Assembly (NCBI GenBank): GCA_029224185.1 | Contig: CM055196.1 | Location: 12,712,009 to 12,776,008, forward strand | Length of the DNA: 64,000 nucleotides | Source of the DNA: Karalla daura | Taxonomy: Eukaryota > Chordata > Actinopteri > Chaetodontiformes > Leiognathidae | Direction of reading: 5' to 3' | Shown here: positions 13,046 to 25,262 of the stretch, piece by piece | Position numbering within the stretch: position 1 is the first letter of the stretch | Layout: every line of letters starts with the position of its first letter | Position numbers and translations under genes: made by a program | Notes under the pieces: generated by a model | What the model saw: the letters and a program-made list of their open reading frames with translations, nothing else | The model's database searches: none | Told to the model about the DNA's origin: nothing

Positions 13046-14109
13046 CTACAACACTGTTAAGGTAAAAATCAGGTTACAATCATCCTTTGATGAAAACAAT
13101 GCACTTTAATTCTTCAGAATGGATTACTTAAAATAAAAGACAAACTTATAATTGTTGCCGATACATTTGACCTGAGACTGAATAAAGTATATGTTCATCA
13201 CAGCCTGGACAGGTCAAGTGAGTCTCAGTGATAAAGTATTGTTTTCCTTCTCCTTGATGTTTTTGTGCATGTGTACCTTTATGTGTTATTGCGTGTTAGT
13301 GTGTGTTGACTGACAAGCAGACGAACATGAGACAGGTCAGTGCCCATCTTATGAAGTGTGTGTGGCCTGCAGTCTGTTGGCCATGCCTCTGTAACCAGGA
13401 AAATTAGAGACCCAACCCCCCGTTAGGAGCCATAAACAGCACCCCCCCCCCCAAATAAATCATTAGGAACCATATGATATTCACACACCCACTCATGCAT
13501 ACGAAGTGGACACAGACACAACAAACTTTACAGATTAAAGAGGAAATGTGTTGCATACAATATACCCAGTTTTTAAACATTGTTTTTTTTGCAGACTTGT
13601 AGACTGTTGTGAATCACCAACGCTAACCCCCCCATTGCTATTTTAGGAGATAGAATAAGCCATTAAGTAATTGAAAGTCACCATAACCTCATAAAAGATT
13701 ATAGCTCAACCCTCTGGAAAGTAAATGCCAGGTTTACCAAAGACATGGTTTATGACTGTATAACTGTTCAGTAATGACCATGGGGTAGATTTGGTGCAGC
13801 AAATCTCTCAGTGTTGGTTCATATAACATGTATTCAGTGTATTCATTCAAGTCTGTGAATCAAATATGTGCCCATTTGTTCTGTTCATATGGATATACAT
13901 ATCTGAAGAGCCATTCAACCTTAAATGGATGGCATGTGTTCAGAGCTGCCGCAGTGGAACCAGCATCATGTCAAAGATGCTGAGTTTTCATTTTTCCGAG
14001 ATGGTGGATATCTGGTCTATGACGGCAAAGCACACACTCAAAATAAGCAATATATTCCCAGATTGCAGCTCATTTCTCCAAAGCGAATGGAAAATTAAAA
14101 AAAAAAAAA

Positions 14110-14400
14110 TTGAATAGTGATAGTGTTTCAAAGCGCCACATTATAAAGGGCTCCTTTTGTGCTCTTGACGACATCACAAGTGACCACACTGACCAAAGCA
14201 AATGGAAGCTTGCGGTCGTAACCGGGCCCGTTGTCCGACCAACACTGGGCACACTTCTAAGCACACTCACTCCTCTGTGTGCAGCTCCATCCATCATGAG
14301 GCCAAGACAGGACAGAAGACCATGGGAAATGAAGCGTGGCTAATTCTATTAGCGCGGGGACACAAACAATCTGTGGGGAATCAAAGGAGAAGGAAACACA
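14110..14400. promoter_or_regulatory. Candidate non-coding regulatory block
   Basis: Unique sequence with several CpGs and homeodomain-type GCTAATTCTATTAGCGCG. Open in several frames, but none has homology or splice context. Weak evidence. Confidence 0.18.
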
Positions 14401-14860
14401 ATCCCAGTGGACCCACTTCCTGCTGCATGAGCTGGAGCGGCTCACCATGATTAGGCGAAACTTAAATTTCTGGACATGAGATTTTCAAAAACACCTGTAG
14501 GTGGTTTCATATAGCGGACACTGAGTCTGTCCAAATCCATCATGTTTGTATCTGTTGCTGCCACTCAAAAATTCTTTCTTTCTTTCTTTTTTTCTCTTTT
14601 TCTCTCTTTTTCTTTCTTTCTTTCTCTCTGCTTTTCGCCTGTGCGGTGCCTCGGTCTATGGGGAAAGGCCGGGTACAAAGCTCTCTCGCTGAGGGACCCT
14701 TATGGGACAAAGCTGGGCTTTCTGGGCTTTCTGTATATATGCATGCCATGCAGACAATGAGGCCTTTATTAGAGAAGCCGGCATCTCCGAGCTGGAGCGG
14801 CAGGGATGAGGGATGGAGTCCGGGAAAGCTGTGACTGACACAAGGCACTGTGTGATTGTG

Positions 14861-14862
<2 letters not shown>

Positions 14863-14902
<40 letters not shown>
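14863..14902 (+). repeat. (GT)n microsatellite, about 20 units
   Basis: GT run after GTCC, before ACTTCCC. Confidence 0.97.
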
Positions 14903-14908
<6 letters not shown>

Positions 14909-15568
14909 CCACCTCATGTCTGTGCATGCATGTGTGTCACAGAGGTGTGAAGTGGATGCTCTTACCCTTACTTCTTCTTCAGTCAACTAATCAATCTCTG
15001 CCCATTCGAAAGATCATCCTCAGAGACGGCTCTCTTACTCCGTATGGTGTCACACAGCAGATACACGGGGAAACACAAGCCATACAGGGAAACTTCTGCC
15101 TCCTGTCGCCATACATCTGCATATGAAACAGGCAAAAACAACATGACGTGGCCCGTAGCCGCAATCAAAAACCTGCTCCCAGCAAGCCCTCAGACAGTGT
15201 ATCTCTATGCACTTGACTAACTTTACAATACAGAAATCAGGCCTCTAGACTGAGTGCCTGTGTGTGCACGTGTGCGTGCGTGTCTGTGCGTCTGTGTGTG
15301 TGTGTGCCGCATTCATTTGTGCGTGCATGTGTTTGTGTCGAGCAGAGAGTGAGAGAGGACGCTCTGTGACTCAATCATGCGTGAAGAGGATTTTCTGTTC
15401 AATAGGAGCTGCACACTTGCATACTTGCATTCTAATGACTTCACGTGCATAATCGTACAAACAAGTACAGGCCCACAGATGTGTGCGTGCGTGCAGACGC
15501 GCATGAGGCTGAGTGTCACCCATTCTGCTCTCATGATGCAAAAATAGGGAGAAGCAGTGACAGAGAGA

Positions 15569-15603
15569 GAAGAGGAGGAGGAGGAGGAGGAGGAGGAGGA
15601 GAG
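15569..15603 (+). repeat. (GGA)n trinucleotide microsatellite
   Basis: AGAGGAGGAGG.. about 11 perfect units; gives poly-Gly and poly-Leu shadow frames. Confidence 0.96.
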
Positions 15604-16319
15604 GGAGACTTAACTTGTGGAAAACAGTGTGAGTGTTAGTGTGTCGGCGTGTGTGTGTGTGTGTGTGAGAGTGTGCGCACATACCATGCATCATGTCAGT
15701 GTGAAGAACAGTACAGGCGTGTAGATTTGCATGTGTTGCGTCTGTGCCACTGGGCCGTGCATGCGTTGCTAGGTTTTTCAAATATGTCTGAGAGATGAAG
15801 CTCGGGCGCCGTTGTTTAGTGCTGCTCTCTCAGTTTATTTTTCTTTGCAACTGCCCTCACGGAGTGAAATAATGTGTTAAAGCATTGATGGAGCTTGCGT
15901 GAAATACAAAACGAAAGGGGGCGAGGGGCATGAAATTCTTTCTACGAAACTCCACAGGCCTGTGTTTTGCTTCAGGTTGCAGCGACAGATGAATTGTACG
16001 TCATCCCACACCTCAAACACCAAACATTCATATGGGATCAAACCCCACCCCACCCCCTACCCCGCTCTCTCTCGCGCTCTCTCGCTCTCTCTCGCTCTCT
16101 TCTTCCTCACTGTTTCCTCTCTCGGTGTCTTCAGTCAGTAAAGCCCGAGTTGTTGTTCTGAGTGGTAAACATGTGCTAAGGGGGGGTTGAATGGCTAAGT
16201 TTTCTTTTTATCCAATAAAAATGTCTCCTTGCCAGATCGATTGTTGTTGCTAGGAGACTGAAGCATCCTTTGGCAAGGGGCTACAGCTCTCCACTGTCTG
16301 TTGTTTCCCTCCCCTTCTC

Positions 16320-16514
16320 TTTCTCTCTCCCGCTCTCTCCCTCTCTCTTTCACACACACACGCACACACACACATCACAGAGCAGTGACTCTCATCCTCT
16401 CTCTCTCTCTTTCACTCACTCACATACTCTCTCCCTCTCTCTCTTTCACACACATACAGCAGTGTCTATCATTCTCTCTCTCTCTCTTTCACTCACTCAC
16501 ATACTCTCTCGCTC

Positions 16515-16551
<37 letters not shown>

Positions 16552-16594
16552 TCTACGGAGCAGTGGCTCCCATCCTCTCTCTCCCCCTCTCTCG

Positions 16595-16636
<42 letters not shown>
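16320..16636 (+). repeat. Pyrimidine-rich CT/CA tract with a diverged tandem unit of about 80-100 bp
   Basis: Runs of CTCTCT and CACACA. A composite unit (AGCAGTG.CTC.CATC, (CT)n, TTCACTCACTCACATACTCTC, (CT)n, (CA)n) starts at about 16378 and 16457, with a third partial unit at about 16558. It produces two long overlapping Ser/Leu/His open frames that are not genes. Confidence 0.85.
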
Positions 16637-16638
<2 letters not shown>

Positions 16639-16639
16639 A

Positions 16640-16733
16640 GTGCGACTCCTCCGAGGGATCAGGAGTAGACTAAGTCAAACTTCCAGCAGCTGAAAGATTT
16701 GTGCGCAACCTCTCAAAGATTCAAGTCGTCAAG
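16640..16733 (+). other. Candidate non-coding first exon of grm3 (5' UTR)
   Basis: After a long pyrimidine tract the sequence becomes complex and CpG-containing and ends CGTCAAG|gtaggt, a strong splice donor at 16734. GC stays raised to about 17.05 kb, as at many promoters. Mammalian GRM3 has an untranslated exon 1 far upstream of the ATG exon, and the ATG exon here has a good acceptor at 31422. That this exon joins it across 14.7 kb is inferred from position and splice signal only. Confidence 0.3.
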
Positions 16734-19700
16734 GTAGGTCAAACCCGAGATGTTTCTCCTTGCTGGGGCAAAAAAAATACTGTTGTTGCAGTCTTGCAGG
16801 ATTTCGGGTACAGGCGACAGAGTGCGGTGGAAAATTGTCAGTCCGGGACCGTTCGAGCGCACCTCAGCCAATCCTACGGTGGGAAACAATTTGCTTTGAA
16901 CTTTGCGCAGGATTTAAACACCGGGCTGCGATGCATCAATGTGGTTCCGATGCGTTTCTTTTTAATCAGATCGCGGGACGTGATTACGGCGGAGGGGTGG
17001 AAAAAGAAGCCCTCATCTCTGCAGCAGATGCATGATAAAGATAGAGAAGGTGAAACAAAGAGTATCTGCAGTTGCGTATTTTAACGCTGCGTGCAGAAGT
17101 TATTTGGGTTCAGATAGGCTTTCAGATTTCCTAGTGATGGGGAAAAAGGATGGGTGTGTGTCGTGCGTTTCTGCAAACAGGCATACAGGTGGATTTTAGC
17201 CTGCACGGCGGGTAAACAGCATCTCTTCACACCTTTTCCAGCGCCTGGACCAAAATGTCCAGTGCACATCAGGTGCATCCACCGAGGGACGGGCTCAGAG
17301 GTGTGGTAGAAGTTGGATTTAAAAGGTAGAGGAGCATCCAGCACATGAGCCACATGTGGTTCTTCCCTAAAACGTTTATTTTTTTTTATTATTATTATTA
17401 TTTCATTTTCCCATCAACCTTAGGTCATCAGCAGAGCTGATTTCTGCAGACCAGGTGTGTCTTTGTGACACCTGAGAGTGCAGAGCTCAGAGTGACCTTA
17501 CCTTTTGTACACAGTGTGCAATCATTGTATATTAAAAACATCTCGGTATGTTCATCTGTGAGGGTTAGATCTCGGCAAACACACAGGTGTGAAATCATTC
17601 CAGGCATGAAGACATTTCTCACTGTCTAGACAATGAGTAACTTTGTACCTTGTTTTATTCATCCAGAATCTTTAGTAACATTTCAATGAAAAGGTACGCA
17701 GAAGACAGTAACAGCATGTTTCTGAATAACAGGAATTAAATCTTTGCATTGAAGTCTGTTGCAAGAATTATATATAACAGAACTCTACAATCTTGTGGGG
17801 CTGTTTTCCCATGTGATAAGTAGCATGTCTGGACCTTTGATGAGGATTTTAATGTTACTGATATTTTTAATGTAGTCTTTTAGGAGCGGAGTGAAAGAAC
17901 AAACATTTTTTCCAGAGGAGGGATGGGCTGTGCCTGTACCGCTAGATATTAGACAGACTTAGTCGCATAACAGACAAGCAAATACTCATAATAATAAATA
18001 TTGCTGTTATTATAATAATCACAGGGAGAGTTTTCTCTGTGCAACATTATGAACAAAAACACTAGATAATGCAGAAATTGTATAATGTGTATTTTCTGTA
18101 CGGGTGGGGTCTGCATGTTGTCTGTCTGCATATGTACATACGGTATACAAGTATGCCTATGTATGTAGTATATATGCAGTGATTATTGTAGCGTCAGTTA
18201 TGGCCAATTTATTTTTTTAAATTGTATATATTTTGGGATTTCAGGATTTTTCCTCTGACTTTCCATTCTGTTGACACAATGTGTGCATGTCTGAGTGTGT
18301 TTGGGTGTATGTGAATCCAGCTTTCATACGGTTGTGCACCGGTGTGTGTGTAACTTGTTGCGCAATTAAGAGCAATTTGATATAAGTTCACACGTGTGTG
18401 TGTGTGTGTGTGCGTGTGTGTGCGTGTGTGTGCGTGTGTAAAATATAAGCTTCAAAGACAGTACAGAAAGACATTGAGGATGTGGGTGGGCATTTGGTGG
18501 CCATGTTAAACCTTAAATATGTGCCGTGCAGAAGCACGTGTCCTTAGTGTGTGCCTGTGTGTATGCGCATGTGCACCTATGTGCAAGTCCAGCACTATTG
18601 TATGTTAGTGAATGGCTGTGGCCTTGAGTTTCAGCATTTTTGTGCAGGCAGATGTGCTTACATGAGCTTGCATACAAGTGTGTGCCTTGTGTGTGTACAT
18701 GTGTGTGTGTGTGAATGAGTGCGTGCATGTGTGTGTGTGTGTGCACATGGCCTTGGAGCTTTCACCTAGCAGCATTTGACAGAATGCAGCACAGAATCTC
18801 ATCATTAGCTGTGTACTTGCACGGTGCATAGAAGAAGGAAGCTCCTGCAACATCTACAGTCTCTCTCTCTCTCTCTCTTTCTTGCCAGACAAGTTAAGTG
18901 TGCATATGATATGAAGACTTGGTATGATTTGAAACACAACTGGTGCTGATAACAGAATATCAAGGGTGATTTTCTTCAAGATAATTTAGCAGTGTGACAG
19001 CTTTTAGTGGAAGGTTCTTAATATAATTTTAATGATATATCATTGTCTACACAAAGAAATTGATTTAAATCCTGAGCATAAACACCCTTTTGTGGTGTAA
19101 TATAATAGCCATTTGTACAATTGTAATTTGTGCATGGTGGCCTTTATTATAAAACAGTATAAAACATGTCTCTGTGTATCAAATAATCAGCTCCTGAAAA
19201 AGTTGTGTAAGCATATATAGTTGTAAAGCCACATCTGCAGTATAGTCATCTCCATGGGGTACTCTGACATACTGTATGTAGACACATCTGCTCACAGTGT
19301 GCATTAGAACAGGAAAGGGAGTATGTTCAATGTGAATATCTGGATGGGACATACAGCAAACACTGAGCACAGGCAATGACAAATTCGAGTCTATTACTCC
19401 ACAGGATCATCCCTTGAAATTCAGACTCTTTTTTGACGCTGCATATTGAGAGCACATGAAAAGAAGGATGCCTGTTGTCCTCACCCATGAGGTCATAGGC
19501 GAAGAAACCAAACATTTTTTGAATCCGAAATTTTTAGTTTTTGCAAAATTGCACAAAGCCATAAACCTGCTGCAGTCTGTGTGCTGCTGTTGTTGTCTCT
19601 CTCATCATGATACCATTTATACACTGTTGAAAACAGAATCTTCTCAGACAGAAACTTCTCATTCTTCTGGCTTTAATCCATACTTTAAATACTGTTTAAT

Positions 19701-19842
19701 GGTAGAGCCGTTGTCTTTATGCTGGAGAATTTATCGTGTGACCATTTTGTTGGAGCCTATCTGGCACATAGGGTGTAAGGTACAGTAGGTCCTCAGTCCA
19801 TCAGAGGACACGCAACATTAACTTCTCACCCTTTGTTGCCAT

Positions 19843-20017
19843 TTTGGAGTCTCCAGTTGTCCTTAACATGCATGTTTTTGGACTATGGGAAGAAACTGGC
19901 TTACTCAGAGAAAACCCACACAGACATGGATAGAACATGCAAACTTCACACAGGAAGGTTCTTGGTTCTTGGGTGTTGAACCCAGGTCCTTCTTGCTAGC
20001 AGAGCAATAGTGCCAAC
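19843..20017 (-). repeat. SINE-like teleost dispersed repeat (minus orientation)
   Basis: AACATGCATGTTTTTGGACT, GAGAAAACCCACACAGACAT, AACATGCAAACTTCACACAG, AACCCAGGTCCTTCTTGCTA: reverse complement of the family consensus, fairly well preserved. Confidence 0.85.
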
Positions 20018-22845
20018 AATCGTTAACATCATAAGAATCAAGGCCATGATTAATTAATATTTAGATAAAAACATGCCTATTGATGTTATGTGTCCTTTAT
20101 TAGTAGAGAAAATAATGAAGAATTTGTTTCACATTATAAAGGTTTTGCAACAATTCAAAGACATCCATCAGCAAAAGAGAGAAACAGTTCACCCCGAGTG
20201 ATGAATCTGATCTTCCAGCAGTGATTCTGGGCCATGTTTTACATCCCGCCTTGTTTAGTTGAACAGGCTATGACTGTGTGTCTTTATTAATCCTTTTGCA
20301 GCTCCACAGGTGTGTGAGAACAGAGCAAAGCCTCTGCTGCTGTCCATGGTGCTGAATTATTTTTAAAGCATAATGGCCGCTTTAATTCCCAGTGAGATCT
20401 TAAAATCAGCACAACTTTACTCAGACTGGTCTTTAAAGGAGCATTTTGATTTAAGTCTGTTTTGTCTCTCTGGTTTTTATGTCTTTTTTCGATATTGAAG
20501 ACCAAGTCATGGAAGCATGGGATCTAATTTTGGTCGCGCCACAAGGAGTCTAAAACACTGATATAAGAGGTAAGTAACTCACTCAGTGTATCACATTCCT
20601 CCTACAGAACTTATTCAAGGAGTTTCATTGTATTATGGCCTCTACCCATCATATATGGGTGTTATACAGCAGCACTCATTAGGCAGCGGTTGGGCTCTTT
20701 TGCTATTATCATTGCCATTTTCAGTTGTGTCTATGTCAAAACTCGATAGCAAGTAATCACATTTATAATTAATTTGCAGATTTAGGTTTAGATATAGTCT
20801 GATATATGAGTGGTTGAAAGGAAAGCTACCAAAAACTTAAATATATGCATATTTATGGCCAATAATTGTGCTAAATAGTTCAGGGTTATGGTGTTTGTAA
20901 TAAAATAAGTATTAGCAATGAAGCCTTAATCTGTGTTAATCACTGCCTGACCAATGAATGCCGTAATCTGGGCCCTCCGTTCCACTCTTGTGACCCTGCT
21001 GAAGTTCTGGGCTTTCCAAGTTTTGTTATTACTGCTGTTGCTCCACTCCACATGTTTCCTACACTGTTACGCTCTAGTGAGGAAACAGGGAAGAGTCTGG
21101 AAATCACTGCTGCTTCCCACAGCTCACCTCTCATCAGAAACAACAGCACACACTGAGCCGTAACCACCCACATATACACACATATACACACAGAGTTAGC
21201 ACCACCCGGTCTGTTCACCGACATCCATCCTGCCTAGCATGCACAGACACACACACAGACTCACACACACACATACACACACACACATTCACTCAGGGGA
21301 TGAGGCAGTGAAAGGGCAGTGGGATGTACAGCTGTGATGGTGTCTCTCAGTGAGAGATCAGACTCTTTAATAAATGATGAGCTTTGGGGGGGCAGTGTGT
21401 GTGTGTGTGTGTGTGTTGGAGGTGGGGTGGGTGTGAAAGGTAGTGAAAGGTGGCTTACTGCCCTTGCAGTGGCTATTAACAATAACCTAAAATTTACACA
21501 GTGCAGGTGACTCCGCAGCAGCGCTCCCGGAAACGTTTAAGGTCTGTTAAAATTGGGTCTGTCGTATCTGAGGACAGCTGTTGTGGTTGACCCGGTGCAA
21601 CAGCTGCGATATATTATTCCTCAAAATCTTGTCAGCTCAGCAGGATCATATCCAGGAGTGGATGCAAAAACGGGTCAATGTTTGGGATTAGCAAACTAGG
21701 AATAGACAACAACAATGGAAATGTGCTGCGCTGGTGTTATACTTTATCCTATTTAGCGCTGGTTGTTGATGCAGCGTTTTCTACTTATATCAGCCTATGT
21801 GTGATGCAACACCAAAACAAATGCAGGGTTAGGGTGTTACAATTATAGCGTTCACTTTGTGTATTTTTGATCCCTCGCTCCAGGCTCAGGATGCTTCACT
21901 AAAGCACCGAGTAGAGCACATACCAAGAGTGTGGGGCTCCACATCCTTATTAAAGCGTTATCCAAGGTCATTATTTTATTCAGTGCAGTTCTGAGTCTAT
22001 GAATGGGTGAATTCATTTATTTATTTGTTGTGTCATGACCAATGACGTGGTCCAACACACAAGGGATTACACAACTCACAATGATATCCAATACAAATAA
22101 AGCCTTCCGGTTCTGGGTACACCACATGTGTTCTAAATCAAAGGAAAAGGGGGGATAGAAAACTTAAACACATGTTGCACATTAACAAAACACATATTTA
22201 CAGGAAAGAAATTATCTGGTTCCCATGCAGTTCCCGGGGACTTTGATGATGCAAAGCCCTCTGTCACACAGCCTCCCATCCATCTTGATAACTTCTCTCT
22301 CTGTCAGGTTGTGATGACATGACAGGCACCGTAACCTTCTCTTTCCCACCCGTTGCATCAGGTTGAATGCTCTCGATCGGACCATAGAGCTTTTCCTAGG
22401 TCACCGCTGTGTGGGCATCTGCTGCACACCTAGGAACTACATGCCAGCTGCGACTGTCACTGTGGGAAAATCGATGGACTATTGTGTGCACAGCATTACG
22501 CATAAAACTGAATTACTCATTTGGGCTTTTCATTACTAAACAAACCTGCGACCTTGTGACATGAGAGGCAATTATCTTGTGATCAGCTGTAACGCATACA
22601 AATTCATTGACTTAATGCATGGTAGTCAATCTACTCTGTGTGAAGCACAAATAGAGATGGAACTAAATTCTTGTTTATATTTGCCCTTCATAATTCAACA
22701 ACTTTCACACAAAGTATATAAATACATATAAAATGGATGAGCCCACAGATGCTTCACCTCCAACTGCCAATTTTCCTTTCTATTCTCATAAATGAGTAGA
22801 AATATCATGATTTATTTTTAACTCCATCATGAAGAGAGTGTTTTT

Positions 22846-22968
22846 GTTGCTGTTCATCTGTCTGTTAGCTGGATTAGGTTTTGTTAGTAATTTGGTAGAG
22901 GCATGGAGCATGAGACAAGGAAGATTACATTTTGGAGTGGATCCAGATCAAGGAGATTGAGCATTTCT
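22846..22968 (+). repeat. Second teleost dispersed repeat family, degenerate
   Basis: TGTCTGTTAGCTGGATTAGG, then GGTAGAGGCATGGAGCATGA and GGAGTGGATCCAGATCA. It resembles a common teleost repeat remembered as '..gttagcaggatta..cttggtggaggg..tttggagcggatcc..'. Confidence 0.65.
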
Positions 22969-23604
22969 TTTTTTTTTTTTTTGATTTTCTTCGGTCAAAC
23001 ATCTAGAGCATCATGAAAATCTCTTGTTCACACATTTAATCACATAAACCCTCTTTCCTTATTTAAACCATACATTGAATGGCACTCTGAAAGTCTTGCT
23101 CAATTTAGATGTACTAGAACAAGATAACATGAAATAAATGAGATTTTTACATTTTTTATTATCCAGTCATACACTGTATTTTACACCCAATACGTTCTGC
23201 CATGAATTAAATCTTATCACATATATCCTTTTGGTATGCCCCAAAAGTCTCAGTTTTGTCACTTTGATGTATGGTTTTTTTAAGCAGAATTGGCGTGAAA
23301 CCCTACTAGTTTCAGTTGAGTAGGTTGAGCTTACTTTGCGGCTTGGCAATAATTAGTCTCCCAGTAAAGCCAGAGGTAATGTGGAAGAGCAAATCCAAAA
23401 GTTAGTATCACTAAAAATCCCATCGTGGTGAGGAATGACTGCAGTAATTGGTTTTTACACATCACTACCTCACCTGAATCAACCTAAACCCAACCAACAT
23501 TATTTCTACCTAAGAGTCTTGTGTCTCTGTCCAAACCAATTATATTTATTCTTCTAACTGTCTGAGCTACAGCGCAGTCAATACTCTCCATTACTCTCTA
23601 CCTG

Positions 23605-23955
23605 TCCACTGTAACGCGTCATGCTCCCCGTGTATCGAGCGCAGTGACGACAGACCGCCGGGGTGTGAACGTGAATTAAACAGGATGCAGCAGCAGCAGC
23701 CAAGTCAGGAGGACGCTGACGGATGCTTCATGATGACTCTCAGGGTCATTACATGACAGTTAAGTTGATAGATGCCATCCACAGAGGGGTAATTCTCCTT
23801 CTGACAGATTCGCCGCCCTCTACTGTGATGAAATGCAGATCTGATGAATGGATGCCTTCACACATTCCCCTTCTCTTTTTGTGGATCTACAGCTACTTTT
23901 AATTACACCGCATCAGATGAGGCGAGGGATATCGAAACATACAAGTGACTGGTGC
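23605..23955. promoter_or_regulatory. Candidate conserved non-coding block in probable grm3 intron 1
   Basis: Unique, CpG-rich relative to its surroundings (GTAACGCGTCATG, GTATCGAGCGCAGTGACGAC) and with TGACAGTTAAGTTGATAGATG and TTTTAATTACACCGCATCAG. Neither coding nor repetitive. Confidence 0.27.
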
Positions 23956-24025
23956 ATCTAGGTCTGCAATTTGTAGTTGTTTTTGTGATGATCTATAAAA
24001 CAGGTTTTAACTTTGAACTTCAACT

Positions 24026-24180
24026 CTGGACTGGTCACCAGTCCATCACAGGTCAAACACACTCAGACACACCTTGCTATCTTACTATCACACCAATGTA
24101 GAGATTATAAATAACCTCTATGTATGTTGATGGAAAGCTCATGCAGACACAGGGAGACGATGCTAACTCAAAGACTCAGT
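24026..24180 (-). repeat. Degenerate SINE-like repeat copy (minus orientation)
   Basis: CTGGACTGGTCACCAGTCCATCACAGG.. then CATGCAGACACAGGGAGA follow the order of the 3' end of the family in reverse, with heavy decay. Confidence 0.55.
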
Positions 24181-25214
24181 TTGCCATGATAAAAATAACT
24201 GCTGAAAGAAAACAGAACAAAAACTTAAATCTGAAATACTTTTTTCTTCACATGCATTCATCCCAGCAAATTAAATATATGAATGACTGATGAAACAGAA
24301 ATTCAAACAAGATTGGATCCTTACTCGCCAGTCCTGAAAGTTAATTAATAGTCCTCGTCTTCCAAACCATTTTCAAGGTCTCTCTGCAGTAAATGTTATT
24401 TGTTAAATGGTCCACAATGCTGAGAGCTCCCGTCGTAGACTTTGTGCGCTGCTCAAAGGTTAAAAGCTCTACTAGTGGAGAACCGCTGTGGAGTACCCAC
24501 TGTACATGAGAGCGCAGTGCAGTGTGTGCGCCCCTGAAGCACTGCTCTTCTTATATGGGTTAATCCAATTTTTATCACACATGTACTTCTGTATCCATTG
24601 CTCTTGGAAAACTGGGCGCAAGGAAACATGGAACTGCAGTTCTTTTGTTAAGCAAAGATCAATCCTAGTGCAGTTAAATCATTTCAATTTCAGCTGTTTG
24701 TGAGGCAATCAATTTCTATGTTTCTAACATGCCTTTAACCTTTGAACTTAATGCAGGTCACGAAATGGACTCACTGATCAATACAGGAAAGGCTGTTTTC
24801 TATCCCACGCTGTGAACAAAACATCAATAGCTATCTGACTTCAGAGTGCTGGATCTTTGATTTTGATTTGTTATCGATGAGAAAAACAGTTAAACCCAGG
24901 TAGTTAAACTCAAGTTGCGCATCATCATCGTCTGTTTTCAGTGAATGAAAAGAGCCCATGCATGTGTGTGTGTGTGTTTTCTTTTTTTTTCTTTTTTTTA
25001 ATCCTCTGACTACTTTATGGATGGAGTGGATGTGCAGTTTGTTTGGCTGGCTGTTGGGCTGTTGTGTTTTCTGTTATCTTTCTGTCCTATTTATGGATCA
25101 TCAGTCTTTACTGCCTAAAATGCACTTTGTAAATAATTAATGGTCACAGACCATTGCACCCATTAGACTGTCAGTTTGGGACACTGTGTCTATGCAGACA
25201 CACACACTCACTCT

Positions 25215-25218
<4 letters not shown>

Positions 25219-25252
<34 letters not shown>
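25219..25252 (+). repeat. (CA)n microsatellite
   Basis: About 16 perfect CA units after CTCTCTCG. Confidence 0.97.

Positions 25253-25262
<10 letters not shown>

Larger units (their letters stand above)
1..16319. other. Non-coding flank upstream of grm3
   Basis: No exon with codon structure, domain homology or paired splice sites was recognised. It contains CA/GT microsatellites, short minisatellites, degenerate teleost repeats and some complex, AT-rich, non-repetitive blocks (separate entries). Open frames of 60-150 codons here are mostly Thr/His/Val/Cys shadows of (CA/GT)n or random. Confidence 0.7.

Noticed and set aside
16270..16693. Two overlapping 130-codon Ser/Leu/His-rich frames
   Set aside because: Produced by the CT/CA minisatellite; no unique protein sequence.
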